Below are positions 1 through 5,582 of a stretch of 8,968 nucleotides of DNA, one piece after another (the first letter of the stretch is position 1; the number at the start of each line of letters is the position of its first letter). The translations under genes and the position numbers were made by a program. A model generated the notes under the pieces. It saw only the letters and a list, made by a program, of their open reading frames with translations. It made no database searches and was not told the DNA's origin. This DNA is from Georgenia sp. (lineage in GTDB: Bacteria; Actinomycetota; Actinomycetes; Actinomycetales; Actinomycetaceae). The stretch covers positions 1-8,968 of the forward strand of contig DAHVRG010000045.1 in the NCBI GenBank assembly GCA_027322565.1. Reading direction: 5' to 3'.

Positions 1-372
1 AGTACGTCGGGGTGGGCAGGCCCGGTGCTCCTCGCCACCGGGATGCTGCTCCTCGTCGGGCTCCTCCGGGCACGTTCGTTCTACACCGCGACCGTCATGG
101 TGGTGTCGGTGGCCCTCACCGGCTGGCTGTGGTGGTCGGCAGCTCCCGCAGCCCAGGGGCTGGTGCTGCTCGCCGTCGGGCTGCTCCTCCTCCTGGGGGC
201 GTGGCGGCATCTCGGGGCCGTCGCCCGCTCCCGGGACGCGGCCTCCGACCCGGCGGTGCTCGCCGGGCTCACCCGGGTGCCGGTGCCGCTGTGGATGGTC
301 ACCTTCCTCGTCGTCCACGGCGCCGCGAGCTGGGTTGCGGGCGACGGTCTGTTCATGCTCTTCGACCGTTGA
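1..372 (+). CDS. M50B-like membrane metallopeptidase, C-terminal part (5' end outside window)
   Basis: The reading frame is open from the first base, so this is the C-terminal ~123 residues of a longer protein; the GTG at 25 need not be its start. It shows three or four hydrophobic stretches separated by short basic loops, then an Ala/Ser/Asp-rich cytosolic-looking loop and a final hydrophobic segment. The loop-plus-helix pattern SDPAVLAGLTRVPVPLW resembles the conserved end of actinobacterial Peptidase_M50B (site-2-protease-like) proteins, which typically read S-D-x-x-x-L-A-x-L-T-G-x-P-x-x-L-W before the last helix. The HExxH zinc site of such proteins would lie upstream of the window, so catalytic competence cannot be judged. 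The stop codon TGA (370-372) overlaps the -35 box of the next gene. The alternative is another polytopic membrane protein of unknown function. Confidence 0.62.
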   Translation, partial: STSGWAGPVLLATGMLLLVGLLRARSFYTATVMVVSVALTGWLWWSAAPAAQGLVLLAVGLLLLLGAWRHLGAVARSRDAASDPAVLAGLTRVPVPLWMVTFLVVHGAASWVAGDGLFMLFDR

Positions 373-397
373 CACCGGGCGGCCGACGGACGATACT
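369..397 (+). promoter_or_regulatory. Sigma-70-type promoter of the first marR gene
   Basis: A perfect -35 hexamer TTGACA (369-374) is followed after exactly 17 bp by GATACT (392-397), which matches TATAAT at 4 of 6 positions. Transcription would begin near 404, giving a leader of about 24 nt before the ATG at 428. The -35 box overlaps the stop codon of the upstream gene, so marR has its own promoter rather than relying on read-through. Confidence 0.7.
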
Positions 398-406
398 TGA
401 AGTATC
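392..406. promoter_or_regulatory. Perfect 15-bp palindrome, probable MarR autoregulatory operator
   Basis: GATACTT-G-AAGTATC is a perfect inverted repeat with 7-bp arms and one central base. It covers the whole -10 hexamer and the expected transcription start. It is AT-rich in a very GC-rich setting. MarR-family dimers usually bind palindromes of about this length in their own promoters, so autorepression by the gene starting at 428 is the simplest reading. Binding itself is inferred. Confidence 0.7.
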
Positions 407-427
407 AACTGAGGAGAGGTGGGAGCG

Positions 428-931
428 ATGAGCGACCAGGCCCCGCGGTGGCTGACACTGGTGGAGCGTGAGACGTGGCTGAGCATCTCCGAGCTCGTCA
501 CCACCCTGCCAGGTGCACTCGACTCGCGGCTGCAGCACCACGCCGGGATCACGTTCTACGAGTACATGGTCATGGCGATGCTCTCCGAGCAGGAGGACCG
601 CACGCTGCAGCTGAGCGAGCTGGCCGAGCTCACCTCCGGCTCGCTGTCCCGGCTGTCCCACGTCCTCACCCGTCTCGAGCGGCACGGCTGGGTCGTGCGT
701 GAGCGCTCGCCGCGCAACCCGCGGGCGCGGATCGCCACGCTCACCGACACGGGGCTGGCGAAGGTGGTCGCGACCGCCCCGGCGCACGTGCACGACGTCC
801 GGGAGCTCGTCTTCGACGCGATCGACGAGGACGACGTCCCCGAGCTCGCGCGCATCCTCCGCCCGGTGCTCGAGCGGCTCCGGCCGCCGGACCGGCGGCT
901 CCGGGTCAACCGCGGGGTCGGGGTGGGCTGA
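428..931 (+). CDS. MarR-family winged-helix transcriptional regulator
   Basis: A 167-residue protein of usual MarR length. An N-terminal helical region (about 8-55) includes the family-like ITFYEYMVMAMLSE stretch. The winged helix-turn-helix spans about 58-112: QLSELAELTSGSLSRLSHVL contains helix-turn-helix positions with the recognition helix near 72-84. The wing is the Arg-rich RERSPRNPRAR, followed by the typical LTDTGL. The C-terminal helices (about 118-155) would complete the dimer interface, and the tail is basic. I chose ATG 428 over the in-frame GTG at 419 because AGGAGAGG at 412-419 is a good ribosome-binding site about 8 nt upstream of 428. It is transcribed from the promoter at 369-397 and probably represses itself through the palindrome at 392-406. 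It ends 10 bp from the stop of a convergent second MarR gene. The ligand and other targets are unknown; no efflux or catabolic gene is adjacent within the window. Confidence 0.93.
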   Translation: MSDQAPRWLTLVERETWLSISELVTTLPGALDSRLQHHAGITFYEYMVMAMLSEQEDRTLQLSELAELTSGSLSRLSHVLTRLERHGWVVRERSPRNPRARIATLTDTGLAKVVATAPAHVHDVRELVFDAIDEDDVPELARILRPVLERLRPPDRRLRVNRGVGVG

Positions 932-945
932 GCCGGGCGGCTCAG
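928..945. terminator. Symmetric hairpin containing both stop codons of convergent marR genes
   Basis: CTGAGCC-GGGC-GGCTCAG is a perfect 7-bp stem with a 4-nt loop. The TGA of the plus-strand gene (929-931) is in the left arm and the TGA of the minus-strand gene (942-944 read in reverse) is in the right arm. No T-tract follows on either side. A weak bidirectional terminator of the U-less type common in actinobacteria is plausible, but the symmetry may partly follow from two facing TGA codons. Confidence 0.45.
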
Positions 946-1538
946 GACGCCGCGGGCGAGTCGCCGATCTGCCGGCGACCGTCGTCCCGGCCACCGAGCC
1001 GTAGCGCGTCGGCTGCGGCCCGCACCTGCTCGAGCTCGGCCTCGTCGAGCGACTGCGTCATGGCGTCGAGCAGCCGGATCCGGATCGCCTCGGACTGCCC
1101 GAGGACGGCCTCGCCCTGAGGGGTGAGGTGGACGAGGGTGGGCTCGGCGTCCGGCCGTGACTCGGCCGGGTGGTGGTGCTGCGCGAGCAGCCCCTTGCGC
1201 ACCAGGCCCTCGACCGTCGCGGCCGCGGCGGCGTCGGTCTGACCGGTGAGGCGGGCGATGGTGCGGTGGTGGTCGGCGCCCTCCGACACCGCCGTGAGGG
1301 TCTGCAGCTCGCCGAGCCGCAGCCCGGTGAGCTCCTCGACGCCGTTGACGATGACCCGGCGCGTCTGCTCGAGGCGGGAGGAGTCGGCGTCGAGCTCGAG
1401 GATGGTCGCCACGTTCGCCCCGGGTGCCGTCGTGCGCAGCACCTCGCGGACCCGGCCGGCGGTATCCTGCTCGTCGTCGGGCTGGGCATCGAGGCCTACG
1501 AGAGGTAGGAGTGGGGGCTCGTCGTGCTGGGTGCTCAC
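942..1538 (-). CDS. MarR-family transcriptional regulator with an N-terminal extension
   Basis: A 198-residue protein from GTG 1538. Residues 1-50 are a low-complexity, Asp/Pro-rich extension without recognisable fold. Residues about 55-185 have MarR architecture: a first helix (LEQTRRVIVNGVEELTGL), then LGELQTLTAVSEGADHHRTI entering the helix-turn-helix, a recognition helix around DAAAAATVEGLVRKGLL, an acidic/His-rich wing (120-136), and the diagnostic LTPQGEAVL at 138-146, followed by a C-terminal dimerisation helix. The frame extends upstream to 1574, but the intervening residues look non-coding. GTG 1538 overlaps an imperfect palindrome and has no clear ribosome-binding site, so a leaderless start or a start further inside is possible. 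It is not closely similar to its convergent neighbour in sequence or putative operator, so the pair does not look like a recent duplication. Effector and targets are unknown. Confidence 0.85.
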   Translation of the reverse strand: MSTQHDEPPLLPLVGLDAQPDDEQDTAGRVREVLRTTAPGANVATILELDADSSRLEQTRRVIVNGVEELTGLRLGELQTLTAVSEGADHHRTIARLTGQTDAAAAATVEGLVRKGLLAQHHHPAESRPDAEPTLVHLTPQGEAVLGQSEAIRIRLLDAMTQSLDEAELEQVRAAADALRLGGRDDGRRQIGDSPAAS

Positions 1539-1552
1539 AGTTGGACAACGGT
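1537..1552. promoter_or_regulatory. Imperfect palindrome at the start of the minus-strand marR gene
   Basis: ACAGTTG-GA-CAACGGT has 7-bp arms with one mismatch. It overlaps the proposed GTG start (1536-1538). On the minus strand TACCGT, a possible -10 element, lies about 9 nt before the GTG, which would fit leaderless transcription with the operator at the start site. Size and position suit a MarR autoregulatory site. No good -35 box was found. Confidence 0.4.
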
Positions 1553-1607
1553 ACGTGACCCGTCTGTGTTCCACGCCTCGGGAGGACCGGCCCTCCGGGT
1601 GGTGTTT

Positions 1608-1635
1608 TCGACTCGCGCCGGACGCTGGTTATACT
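1608..1635 (+). promoter_or_regulatory. Promoter of the tRNA-Gly gene
   Basis: TATACT (1630-1635) matches the -10 consensus at 5 of 6 positions. TCGACT (1608-1613), 16 bp upstream, matches TTGACA at 4 of 6. The predicted start near 1642 leaves a precursor 5' leader of about 24 nt before the mature tRNA, which RNase P would remove. Confidence 0.6.
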
Positions 1636-1665
1636 CTTGTCCGGCAGCGGGATCACCGCCGCCAC

Positions 1666-1739
1666 GCGGGTGTAGTTCAATGGTAGAACTTCAGCTTCCC
1701 AAGCTGACAGCGCGGGTTCGATTCCCGTCACCCGCTCCA
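1666..1739 (+). tRNA. tRNA-Gly, anticodon CCC
   Basis: The gene folds into a complete cloverleaf. Acceptor stem GCGGGTG (1666-1672) pairs with CACCCGC (1729-1735). The D arm contains AGTTCAATGGTAGAACT. Anticodon stem TCAGC/GCTGA encloses loop TTCCCAA with anticodon CCC at 1698-1700. The T arm is GCGGG-TTCGATT-CCCGT with one G-T pair, then discriminator T and an encoded CCA (1737-1739). The anticodon reads GGG glycine codons. It has its own promoter and terminator. A tRNA-Gly next to dcd is, as I recall, a common arrangement in Actinomycetota. Confidence 0.97.
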
Positions 1740-1744
1740 CGTGG

Positions 1745-1773
1745 ACGCCCCGGGCACCGCCCGGGGCGTTTCT
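1745..1773 (+). terminator. Intrinsic terminator of the tRNA-Gly gene
   Basis: ACGCCCCGGGC (1745-1755) pairs perfectly with GCCCGGGGCGT (1759-1769) around a 3-nt ACC loop, an 11-bp stem. It is followed by a short T-rich run (TTTCT to 1773) and starts 5 bp after the encoded CCA. This is the clearest factor-independent terminator in the window. Confidence 0.88.
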
Positions 1774-1808
1774 CGTCCCCTCACGGGGCACGCGGGACGG
1801 CGGACCCG

Positions 1809-1840
1809 GTGCCTCGCGTCAGTCCGTCCTGAGGCACAAT
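1809..1840 (+). promoter_or_regulatory. Putative dcd -10 region with overlapping inverted repeat (leaderless start)
   Basis: CACAAT (1835-1840) lies 7 bp before the GTG at 1848. A transcript starting at that G would be leaderless, which agrees with the absence of any ribosome-binding site. Overlapping it is a perfect inverted repeat GTGCCTC (1809-1815) / GAGGCAC (1831-1837). The half-sites are 22 bp apart centre to centre, two helical turns, as for a dimeric regulator. No convincing -35 box is visible. The promoter assignment is inferred from position. Confidence 0.42.
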
Positions 1841-1847
1841 CGCAGGC

Positions 1848-2426
1848 GTGCTTCTCTCCGACCGCGACATCCGGGCCCAGATCGACGCGGGGCGCGTGCA
1901 GCTCGACCCGTACGACCCCGCGATGATCCAGCCCGCCAGCATCGACGTCCGGCTCGACCGGTGGTTCCGTCTCTTCGACAACCACCGCTACCCCGTCATC
2001 GACCCGGCGCAGGACCAGTCCGACCTCACCCGGCTCGTCGAGGTGGCGCCCGACGAACCGTTCGTGCTCCACCCGGGCGAGTTCGCCCTCGCCTCGACCT
2101 ACGAGCTCGTCACGCTGGCCGCCGACATCGCAGCACGGCTCGAGGGCAAGTCCTCCCTGGGCCGCCTCGGCCTCCTCACCCACTCGACGGCCGGCTTCAT
2201 CGACCCGGGATTCACCGGTCACGTCACGCTCGAGCTGTCGAACACGGCCACCCTGCCGATCACCCTGTGGCCGGGGATGAAGATCGGCCAGCTGTGCTTC
2301 TTCCAGCTCTCCAGCCCCGCCGAGCGGCCCTACGGGGCGGGCGCGCAGGGCTCGCGCTACCAGGGCCAGCGCGGCCCCACCGCCTCCCGCTCGCACGTCG
2401 ACTTCAGCCGGGTGCAGCTGACGTGA
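1848..2426 (+). CDS. dcd: dCTP deaminase, probably bifunctional dCTP deaminase/dUTPase
   Basis: A 192-residue protein, full family length, resembling the mycobacterial enzyme from its first residues ([12 protein letters not shown]). It converts dCTP to dUTP and, in the bifunctional class, on to dUMP and pyrophosphate, supplying dUMP for thymidylate synthesis while keeping dUTP low. It acts in the cytosol as a trimer. Key motifs are QPASIDVRL (28-36), the phosphate-binding [13 protein letters not shown] (98-110) with Ser102 and Arg106, [11 protein letters not shown] (112-122), and the catalytic Glu129 in GHVTLELS. The C-terminal [12 protein letters not shown] closes over the nucleotide. The [10 protein letters not shown] type is that of enzymes shown to be bifunctional in Mycobacterium and Methanocaldococcus; dual activity here is inferred. 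GTG 1848 matches the family N-terminus. Its stop overlaps the next gene by 4 nt. Confidence 0.97.
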   Translation: MLLSDRDIRAQIDAGRVQLDPYDPAMIQPASIDVRLDRWFRLFDNHRYPVIDPAQDQSDLTRLVEVAPDEPFVLHPGEFALASTYELVTLAADIAARLEGKSSLGRLGLLTHSTAGFIDPGFTGHVTLELSNTATLPITLWPGMKIGQLCFFQLSSPAERPYGAGAQGSRYQGQRGPTASRSHVDFSRVQLT

Positions 2427-3436
2427 TCGACGACCAGCTGCCGCTGCTCGACCGGGCCCTTGCCGAGCCGCGTCACCTGCTCGTCCTCTCCTCCGAGGTC
2501 CATCCCGACGAGGTCGTAGCGCTCGCCGTCTCCCACTTCGACGACGCGGGGTGGGTCGGACCCGGCGTCCTACGGGTCACCCGCGAGGCGCAGCTCACCG
2601 GACCGTGGCGGGTCGACGAGACGCTCCGCTCGGCGCTCGACCTGCCCGCCTGGGCGGCGGCGGCGATGCTCCTGCGCTGCCCGGTGGAGCGGTCCGCGCC
2701 GGTCCCGCCCGAGCTGCGGGGCCTGGGCGGACTGCTCGACGCCTTCCCCGAGGGCGAGCCGGTCGGGCTCGAGCGGCGCGTGCTGGAGCACCTGCTGGCC
2801 CAGTCCCGGCGGCTCGCGGGGGCGCTGCGGGTGGCCGGCACCGGCACCGTCCTCGTCCCCGACCCGGCCTCTGCCGTCGACCTCACCGTCCACACCACCG
2901 TGTGGCTCGAGCCGGGGGCCTGCGCGCGCGTGCTCACCCCGGTGCTGCCGGGGCTCTGCCTCCCGGACGACCCGGAGCCGCCCGAGCCCACCGCCGACCG
3001 GCGCGCGGTGGCGGTGAGCCCACAGCGGGCCCGGGCGGTGGCCCAGCTGGACGAGGGGGAGCGGGCGTGGCTGCACGCCGAGGCGGACGCGCTCGACGCG
3101 GCCGTGCTCTCCCGCCCCCAGGTGGTCGAGGGCTACGCGCACGAGGCGCCCGTCCCGGGCGGCGTGCTCGAGGTCGGAGTCGCCGGGGACGAGCACACCC
3201 CGGCCGTCCTGCGTGGGCTGCCGTGGGCGCGGGGCGGTGTCATCAGCTACGAGGTGCGGTGGCGGCCGGACGAGCCGGCGGTCGCACTCGGGCCCCGTCC
3301 TCCGCTCGCCCTCCGGCGGCACCGGGAGGAGGTCCGCGGCGCCGTCGAGCGCGTCGTCCTCGCGCTCCACGCTGCGGTGGGCGGTGAGGTCGTCGACGAC
3401 GACGGGTTCCTCGTCGCCGTCGAGACGCTCGGGTGA
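2423..3436 (+). CDS. Unrecognised 337-aa soluble protein translationally coupled to dcd
   Basis: I do not recognise the family. The GTG at 2423 overlaps the dcd stop (GTGA, 2423-2426), and no ribosome-binding site is present, so translation is probably coupled to dcd; an upstream in-frame extension would run inside dcd in another frame. The protein lacks a signal peptide and membrane segments. Visible parts are an N-terminal alpha/beta-looking region ([20 protein letters not shown]), a central Leu/Arg-rich region (100-140), a Pro/acidic linker (174-195), and a C-terminal region with a charged helix (205-230). It ends with beta-rich stretches ([10 protein letters not shown] at 271-280, [13 protein letters not shown] at the end). 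Three cysteines (86, 167, 179) show no metal motif. Third-position G/C bias is strong, as in neighbours. The link to dcd may mean a nucleotide-related role, but this is only position-based. Confidence 0.8.
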   Translation: MIDDQLPLLDRALAEPRHLLVLSSEVHPDEVVALAVSHFDDAGWVGPGVLRVTREAQLTGPWRVDETLRSALDLPAWAAAAMLLRCPVERSAPVPPELRGLGGLLDAFPEGEPVGLERRVLEHLLAQSRRLAGALRVAGTGTVLVPDPASAVDLTVHTTVWLEPGACARVLTPVLPGLCLPDDPEPPEPTADRRAVAVSPQRARAVAQLDEGERAWLHAEADALDAAVLSRPQVVEGYAHEAPVPGGVLEVGVAGDEHTPAVLRGLPWARGGVISYEVRWRPDEPAVALGPRPPLALRRHREEVRGAVERVVLALHAAVGGEVVDDDGFLVAVETLG

Positions 3437-3472
3437 CGCACGTGGGGGCCCGATCGGGAGCCCCCACGTGCG
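3437..3472. terminator. Bidirectional terminator hairpin between convergent operons
   Basis: CGCACGTGGGGGC (3437-3449) and GCCCCCACGTGCG (3460-3472) form a perfect 13-bp stem with a 10-nt loop that itself contains the palindrome CCGATCGG. It begins directly after the TGA of the plus-strand gene and ends 5 bp before the stop codon of the minus-strand operon. There is no T-tract, as often in high-GC actinobacteria. Position and strength suggest it serves both strands. Confidence 0.75.
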
Positions 3473-3477
3473 GTGGC

Positions 3478-4098
3478 TCAGCTGTCCTCGCGGACGTTCT
3501 GGGCGGAGTCCTGGGCCTGGGACCGGACGTCCTGCGCCGCCCCCGTGCCCTCCTCCCGGACGTGCTGGGCCCCCTCGGTCGCCGTGTCCTTGACGTCCTG
3601 GACGGCCTGCTGCGCAGGCTCCTTGAGCTGCTCGGCGGTCTCCTTGGCCGCGGACTTCACCTCGTCGGTCGCCCTGGCCAGCGCGTCGCTCGACCGGGCC
3701 TCCTCGACGAGCTCGCGCTCCTTGCGGGAGGACGGGATGAGGCCGGCGACGAGGAGGCCGACACCGAAGGCGACGAGCCCCGCCGCGAGCGGGTTCCCCT
3801 CCGCCTTCTCCTTGATCCGGTGCGGCGCCTCCCGGGCGAGCTCACCGGCCCGGTCGGCCTGGTCGCGGACCGTGTCACCGGTGTCCGAGGCCGCGCCGAA
3901 CACCCTGTCCTTCGCGTCGGACGCCGTGCCGAAGACCCTGTCCTTGGCCCCGGTCACCGCGTCGCGCACCCGCTCACCCTGGCGGTGGGCGATGTTGCTC
4001 GGGTTCACCCGGTCGGTGAGCGCGTCGACGTTCTCGCTGAGGTCGCTGCGGGTCCGGGCGATGTCCCGCCGGATCGCGTCGGGGTCGTTGGTGGTCAT
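3478..4098 (-). CDS. DUF3618 family protein with 11-residue amphipathic repeats
   Basis: A 206-residue protein. Residues 5-36 (NDPDAIRRDIARTRSDLSEN followed by VDALTDRVNPSNIA) match the DUF3618 signature I-x-x-D-I-x-x-T-R-x-x-L-x-x-x-V-x-x-L. A repeat region follows, with AKDRVFG-T/A-ASD twice in tandem (51-61, 62-72) and two degenerate copies (73-94). One membrane segment occupies about 103-122. The C-terminal 60 residues are another 11-residue repeat array (146-200; copies such as DVKDTATEGAQ, DVRSQAQDSAQ) rich in Ala, Gln, Asp and Glu. The pattern is like LEA group 3 or apolipoprotein helices, which lie on membranes or become helical on drying. The ATG at 4098 shares one base with the preceding gene's TGA (TGATG), and AGGACA precedes it. 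It is the third gene of the minus-strand operon. Function is unproven; an envelope-stress or membrane-protecting role is inferred. Confidence 0.88.
   Translation of the reverse strand: MTTNDPDAIRRDIARTRSDLSENVDALTDRVNPSNIAHRQGERVRDAVTGAKDRVFGTASDAKDRVFGAASDTGDTVRDQADRAGELAREAPHRIKEKAEGNPLAAGLVAFGVGLLVAGLIPSSRKERELVEEARSSDALARATDEVKSAAKETAEQLKEPAQQAVQDVKDTATEGAQHVREEGTGAAQDVRSQAQDSAQNVREDS
3883..3948 (-). repeat. Tandem 33-bp coding repeat in the DUF3618 gene
   Basis: Two consecutive 33-bp units, 3883-3915 and 3916-3948, are identical at 28 of 33 positions by eye. They encode the two copies of the 11-residue unit AKDRVFG-T/A-ASD. DNA-level identity, not only protein similarity, suggests relatively recent unit duplication. 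Confidence 0.8.
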
Positions 4099-4688
4099 CA
4101 GTGGTCCTGTCCTTTCACGGCGTCCGGGATCTTCTTGACCGTCTCGGTGGTGCGTGGGATGCCCTGCGCCTCCTTGACCTCCTTGCGACCGGTGACCGCT
4201 AGCACGGCGGCGACGATCGCCCAGATCGCCGCGACGATGAGCGCGGACCAGCCCAGCGACGGGCGCGCGTCGCCGTCGCCGATCATCGCGCCGAGCGCCC
4301 ACCACAGGGCGAGGGAGAGGAAGAGCAGGGTGAACCAGCCGGCGAGCCCGGCGCCGCCGAACATCCCGGCGCCACGGCCGACCTTGTTCACCGTCTGGGA
4401 GATCTCGGCCTTGGCGAGCTCCATCTCCTGGCGGACGAGCGTGGAGAAGTCCTCGGTGATGTTGCCGATGAGGTCACCAATGCTCGCGTCGGCCGGGGGG
4501 CCGCCGGCCTGTGCGGCGGTCGGCGGTGCGGTGGAGGTGGTGCCCGCGGCCGTCGGCCCTGCGGGCGGTGGTCCACCGGGGGCCCCCACGGGTGGGGGGA
4601 CGGTCGGTGGGACGGCGCCCGGCGGGCTCGCGCCGCCGACGGGCGGGCCTCCGGGCGGTGGCGACGACGTGCCGGGGGTCTGGGTCAT
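4098..4688 (-). CDS. Phage_holin_3_6 (DUF1469) family membrane protein with a Pro/Gly-rich N-terminus
   Basis: A 196-residue protein. Residues 1-66 are a disordered Pro/Gly/Thr-rich tail. The conserved part begins at ASIGDLIGNITEDFSTLVRQ (68-87), followed by EMELAKAEISQTVNKVGRG, an amphipathic helix typical of the family. Two membrane helices follow (about 109-136, GMFGGAGLAGWFTLLFLSLA onward, and about 145-166) with a short acidic hairpin between them. The C-terminus is basic (VKKIPDAVKG). Despite the name, these proteins are widespread chromosomal inner-membrane proteins and are not evidence of a prophage. The start ATG 4688 overlaps the upstream stop by 4 nt (ATGA), and its TGA overlaps the next ATG. 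This arrangement, with DUF3618 as neighbour, also recurs in other bacteria as far as I recall, suggesting a shared complex or stress function. Confidence 0.88.
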   Translation of the reverse strand: MTQTPGTSSPPPGGPPVGGASPPGAVPPTVPPPVGAPGGPPPAGPTAAGTTSTAPPTAAQAGGPPADASIGDLIGNITEDFSTLVRQEMELAKAEISQTVNKVGRGAGMFGGAGLAGWFTLLFLSLALWWALGAMIGDGDARPSLGWSALIVAAIWAIVAAVLAVTGRKEVKEAQGIPRTTETVKKIPDAVKGQDH

Positions 4689-5551
4689 CGGGGGCCGCCC
4701 TGGTCCGTGGTCCCGTAGGTCATGCCAGGTGGGCGGCCCTCGGGGACCGGGCGGCCGGTCGACTCGCCCAGCGGGGTGGGGGTCGTGGTCGTCGTGCTGC
4801 CCACCGTGCCGGCCGCGGGCGCACCGGTGGTGCTGCTCGTCGTGTCGTACCCGGTGGTGGTGGGGTACCCGGTCGTGCCGTAGCCGCCGGTGCCGCCGGT
4901 CGTGAGGTCGCTGCGTGAGGAGTCCTCACCGGCACTGTCCTTGAGGCTCCGGGCGACCCGGCCGACGGCGAGGCCGAGACCGGCCGCGACGAGCATGAAG
5001 GTCCCCGGGTGGCGCCGCGCGTAGCGGCGCACCTCGTCCATGACCGACGACGGGTCGCGCTCCTCGAGCCAGCGCCCCGCGTCGTCCGCGAGGTGCGACG
5101 CCCAGGTGGCGACCTGGGTGGCGATGCCCTGCTCCTCCGCGCCCTCGGCCATCCGGCCGAGCTCGGAGGAGAAGGACCGGAGCCCGCCCGCAAGGCGTTC
5201 CTGCTGGGCGCCGGCCTGGGAGGACAGCTCGGACTGGCCCTGCCGCAGGAGATGCTGCGCCTGGCGCTTGGCCTCGCCGACCGTGCGCTGGGTCTCCTCC
5301 TTGGCGGTGCCTGCGACCCGCGAGGCCTGCTCCTTGGCGGTGCCCGCGACCTTTCCCGCCTCCTCCTTCGCGGTCTCCCTGGTGCCGGACGACGCGGAGG
5401 TGGGCTGGTCGGTGCCCTGCGTCGACACGGGGGCCGGGGTGCCCGCCGGTGGCGGGGTGACCGGGGAGGGCGGGCCGACGGGCGGCCGGGCCTCCGGCTG
5501 CTGCCCGAGCGTGTGGGGGTCTCCCGCCGGTCGGGTGGTGTCCTCAGTCAT
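4685..5551 (-). CDS. LEA/apolipoprotein-like repeat protein with one membrane segment
   Basis: A 288-residue protein of no named family that I can assign with certainty. Residues 1-56 are Pro/Thr-rich. Residues 57-100 are four 11-residue units (TRETAKEEAGK, VAGTAKEQASR, VAGTAKEETQR, TVGEAKRQAQH), very close to the LEA group 3 pattern T-A-x-x-A-K-E-K-x-G-E. A long Gln/Glu/Ser helix region follows (101-175). Then a basic RRYARRHPG leads into a single hydrophobic segment (183-197, MLVAAGLGLAVGR), reminiscent of the C-terminus of DUF883/YtxH-like proteins. The last 80 residues are low-complexity, rich in Gly, Tyr and Thr (GY-x-TT units at 223-238). ATG 5551 was chosen because AAGGGA lies about 9 nt upstream and upstream codons look non-coding, although the frame is open to 5656. 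It is the first gene of the operon; its TGA overlaps the holin-like ATG. A role in membrane or desiccation/osmotic protection is inferred. Confidence 0.82.
   Translation of the reverse strand: MTEDTTRPAGDPHTLGQQPEARPPVGPPSPVTPPPAGTPAPVSTQGTDQPTSASSGTRETAKEEAGKVAGTAKEQASRVAGTAKEETQRTVGEAKRQAQHLLRQGQSELSSQAGAQQERLAGGLRSFSSELGRMAEGAEEQGIATQVATWASHLADDAGRWLEERDPSSVMDEVRRYARRHPGTFMLVAAGLGLAVGRVARSLKDSAGEDSSRSDLTTGGTGGYGTTGYPTTTGYDTTSSTTGAPAAGTVGSTTTTTPTPLGESTGRPVPEGRPPGMTYGTTDQGGPR
5285..5350 (-). repeat. Tandem 33-bp coding repeat in the LEA-like gene
   Basis: Units 5285-5317 and 5318-5350 are identical at 27 of 33 positions by eye and encode VAGTAKEETQR and VAGTAKEQASR. A 21-bp block covering the VAGTAKE codons differs at one position between the copies. 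The unit length equals that in the DUF3618 gene of the same operon. Confidence 0.75.
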
Positions 5552-5582
5552 CTGGTTCAGTCCCTTCGGTGCTGATCCAGCC

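Noticed and set aside
1666..1739. tRNA-Gly as an occupied integration site for a mobile element.
   Set aside because: The tRNA is complete with CCA, no direct repeat of its 3' end was seen downstream in the window, and the flanking genes are housekeeping.
556..1791. A 411-codon minus-strand frame spanning both regulators and the tRNA.
   Set aside because: It runs through a functional tRNA gene and its terminator and has shadow-frame composition.
4098..4688. Reading the holin-family gene as evidence for a prophage.
   Set aside because: Phage_holin_3_6 proteins are widespread chromosomal membrane proteins. There is no endolysin, integrase or structural gene nearby, and it sits in a conserved-looking operon.
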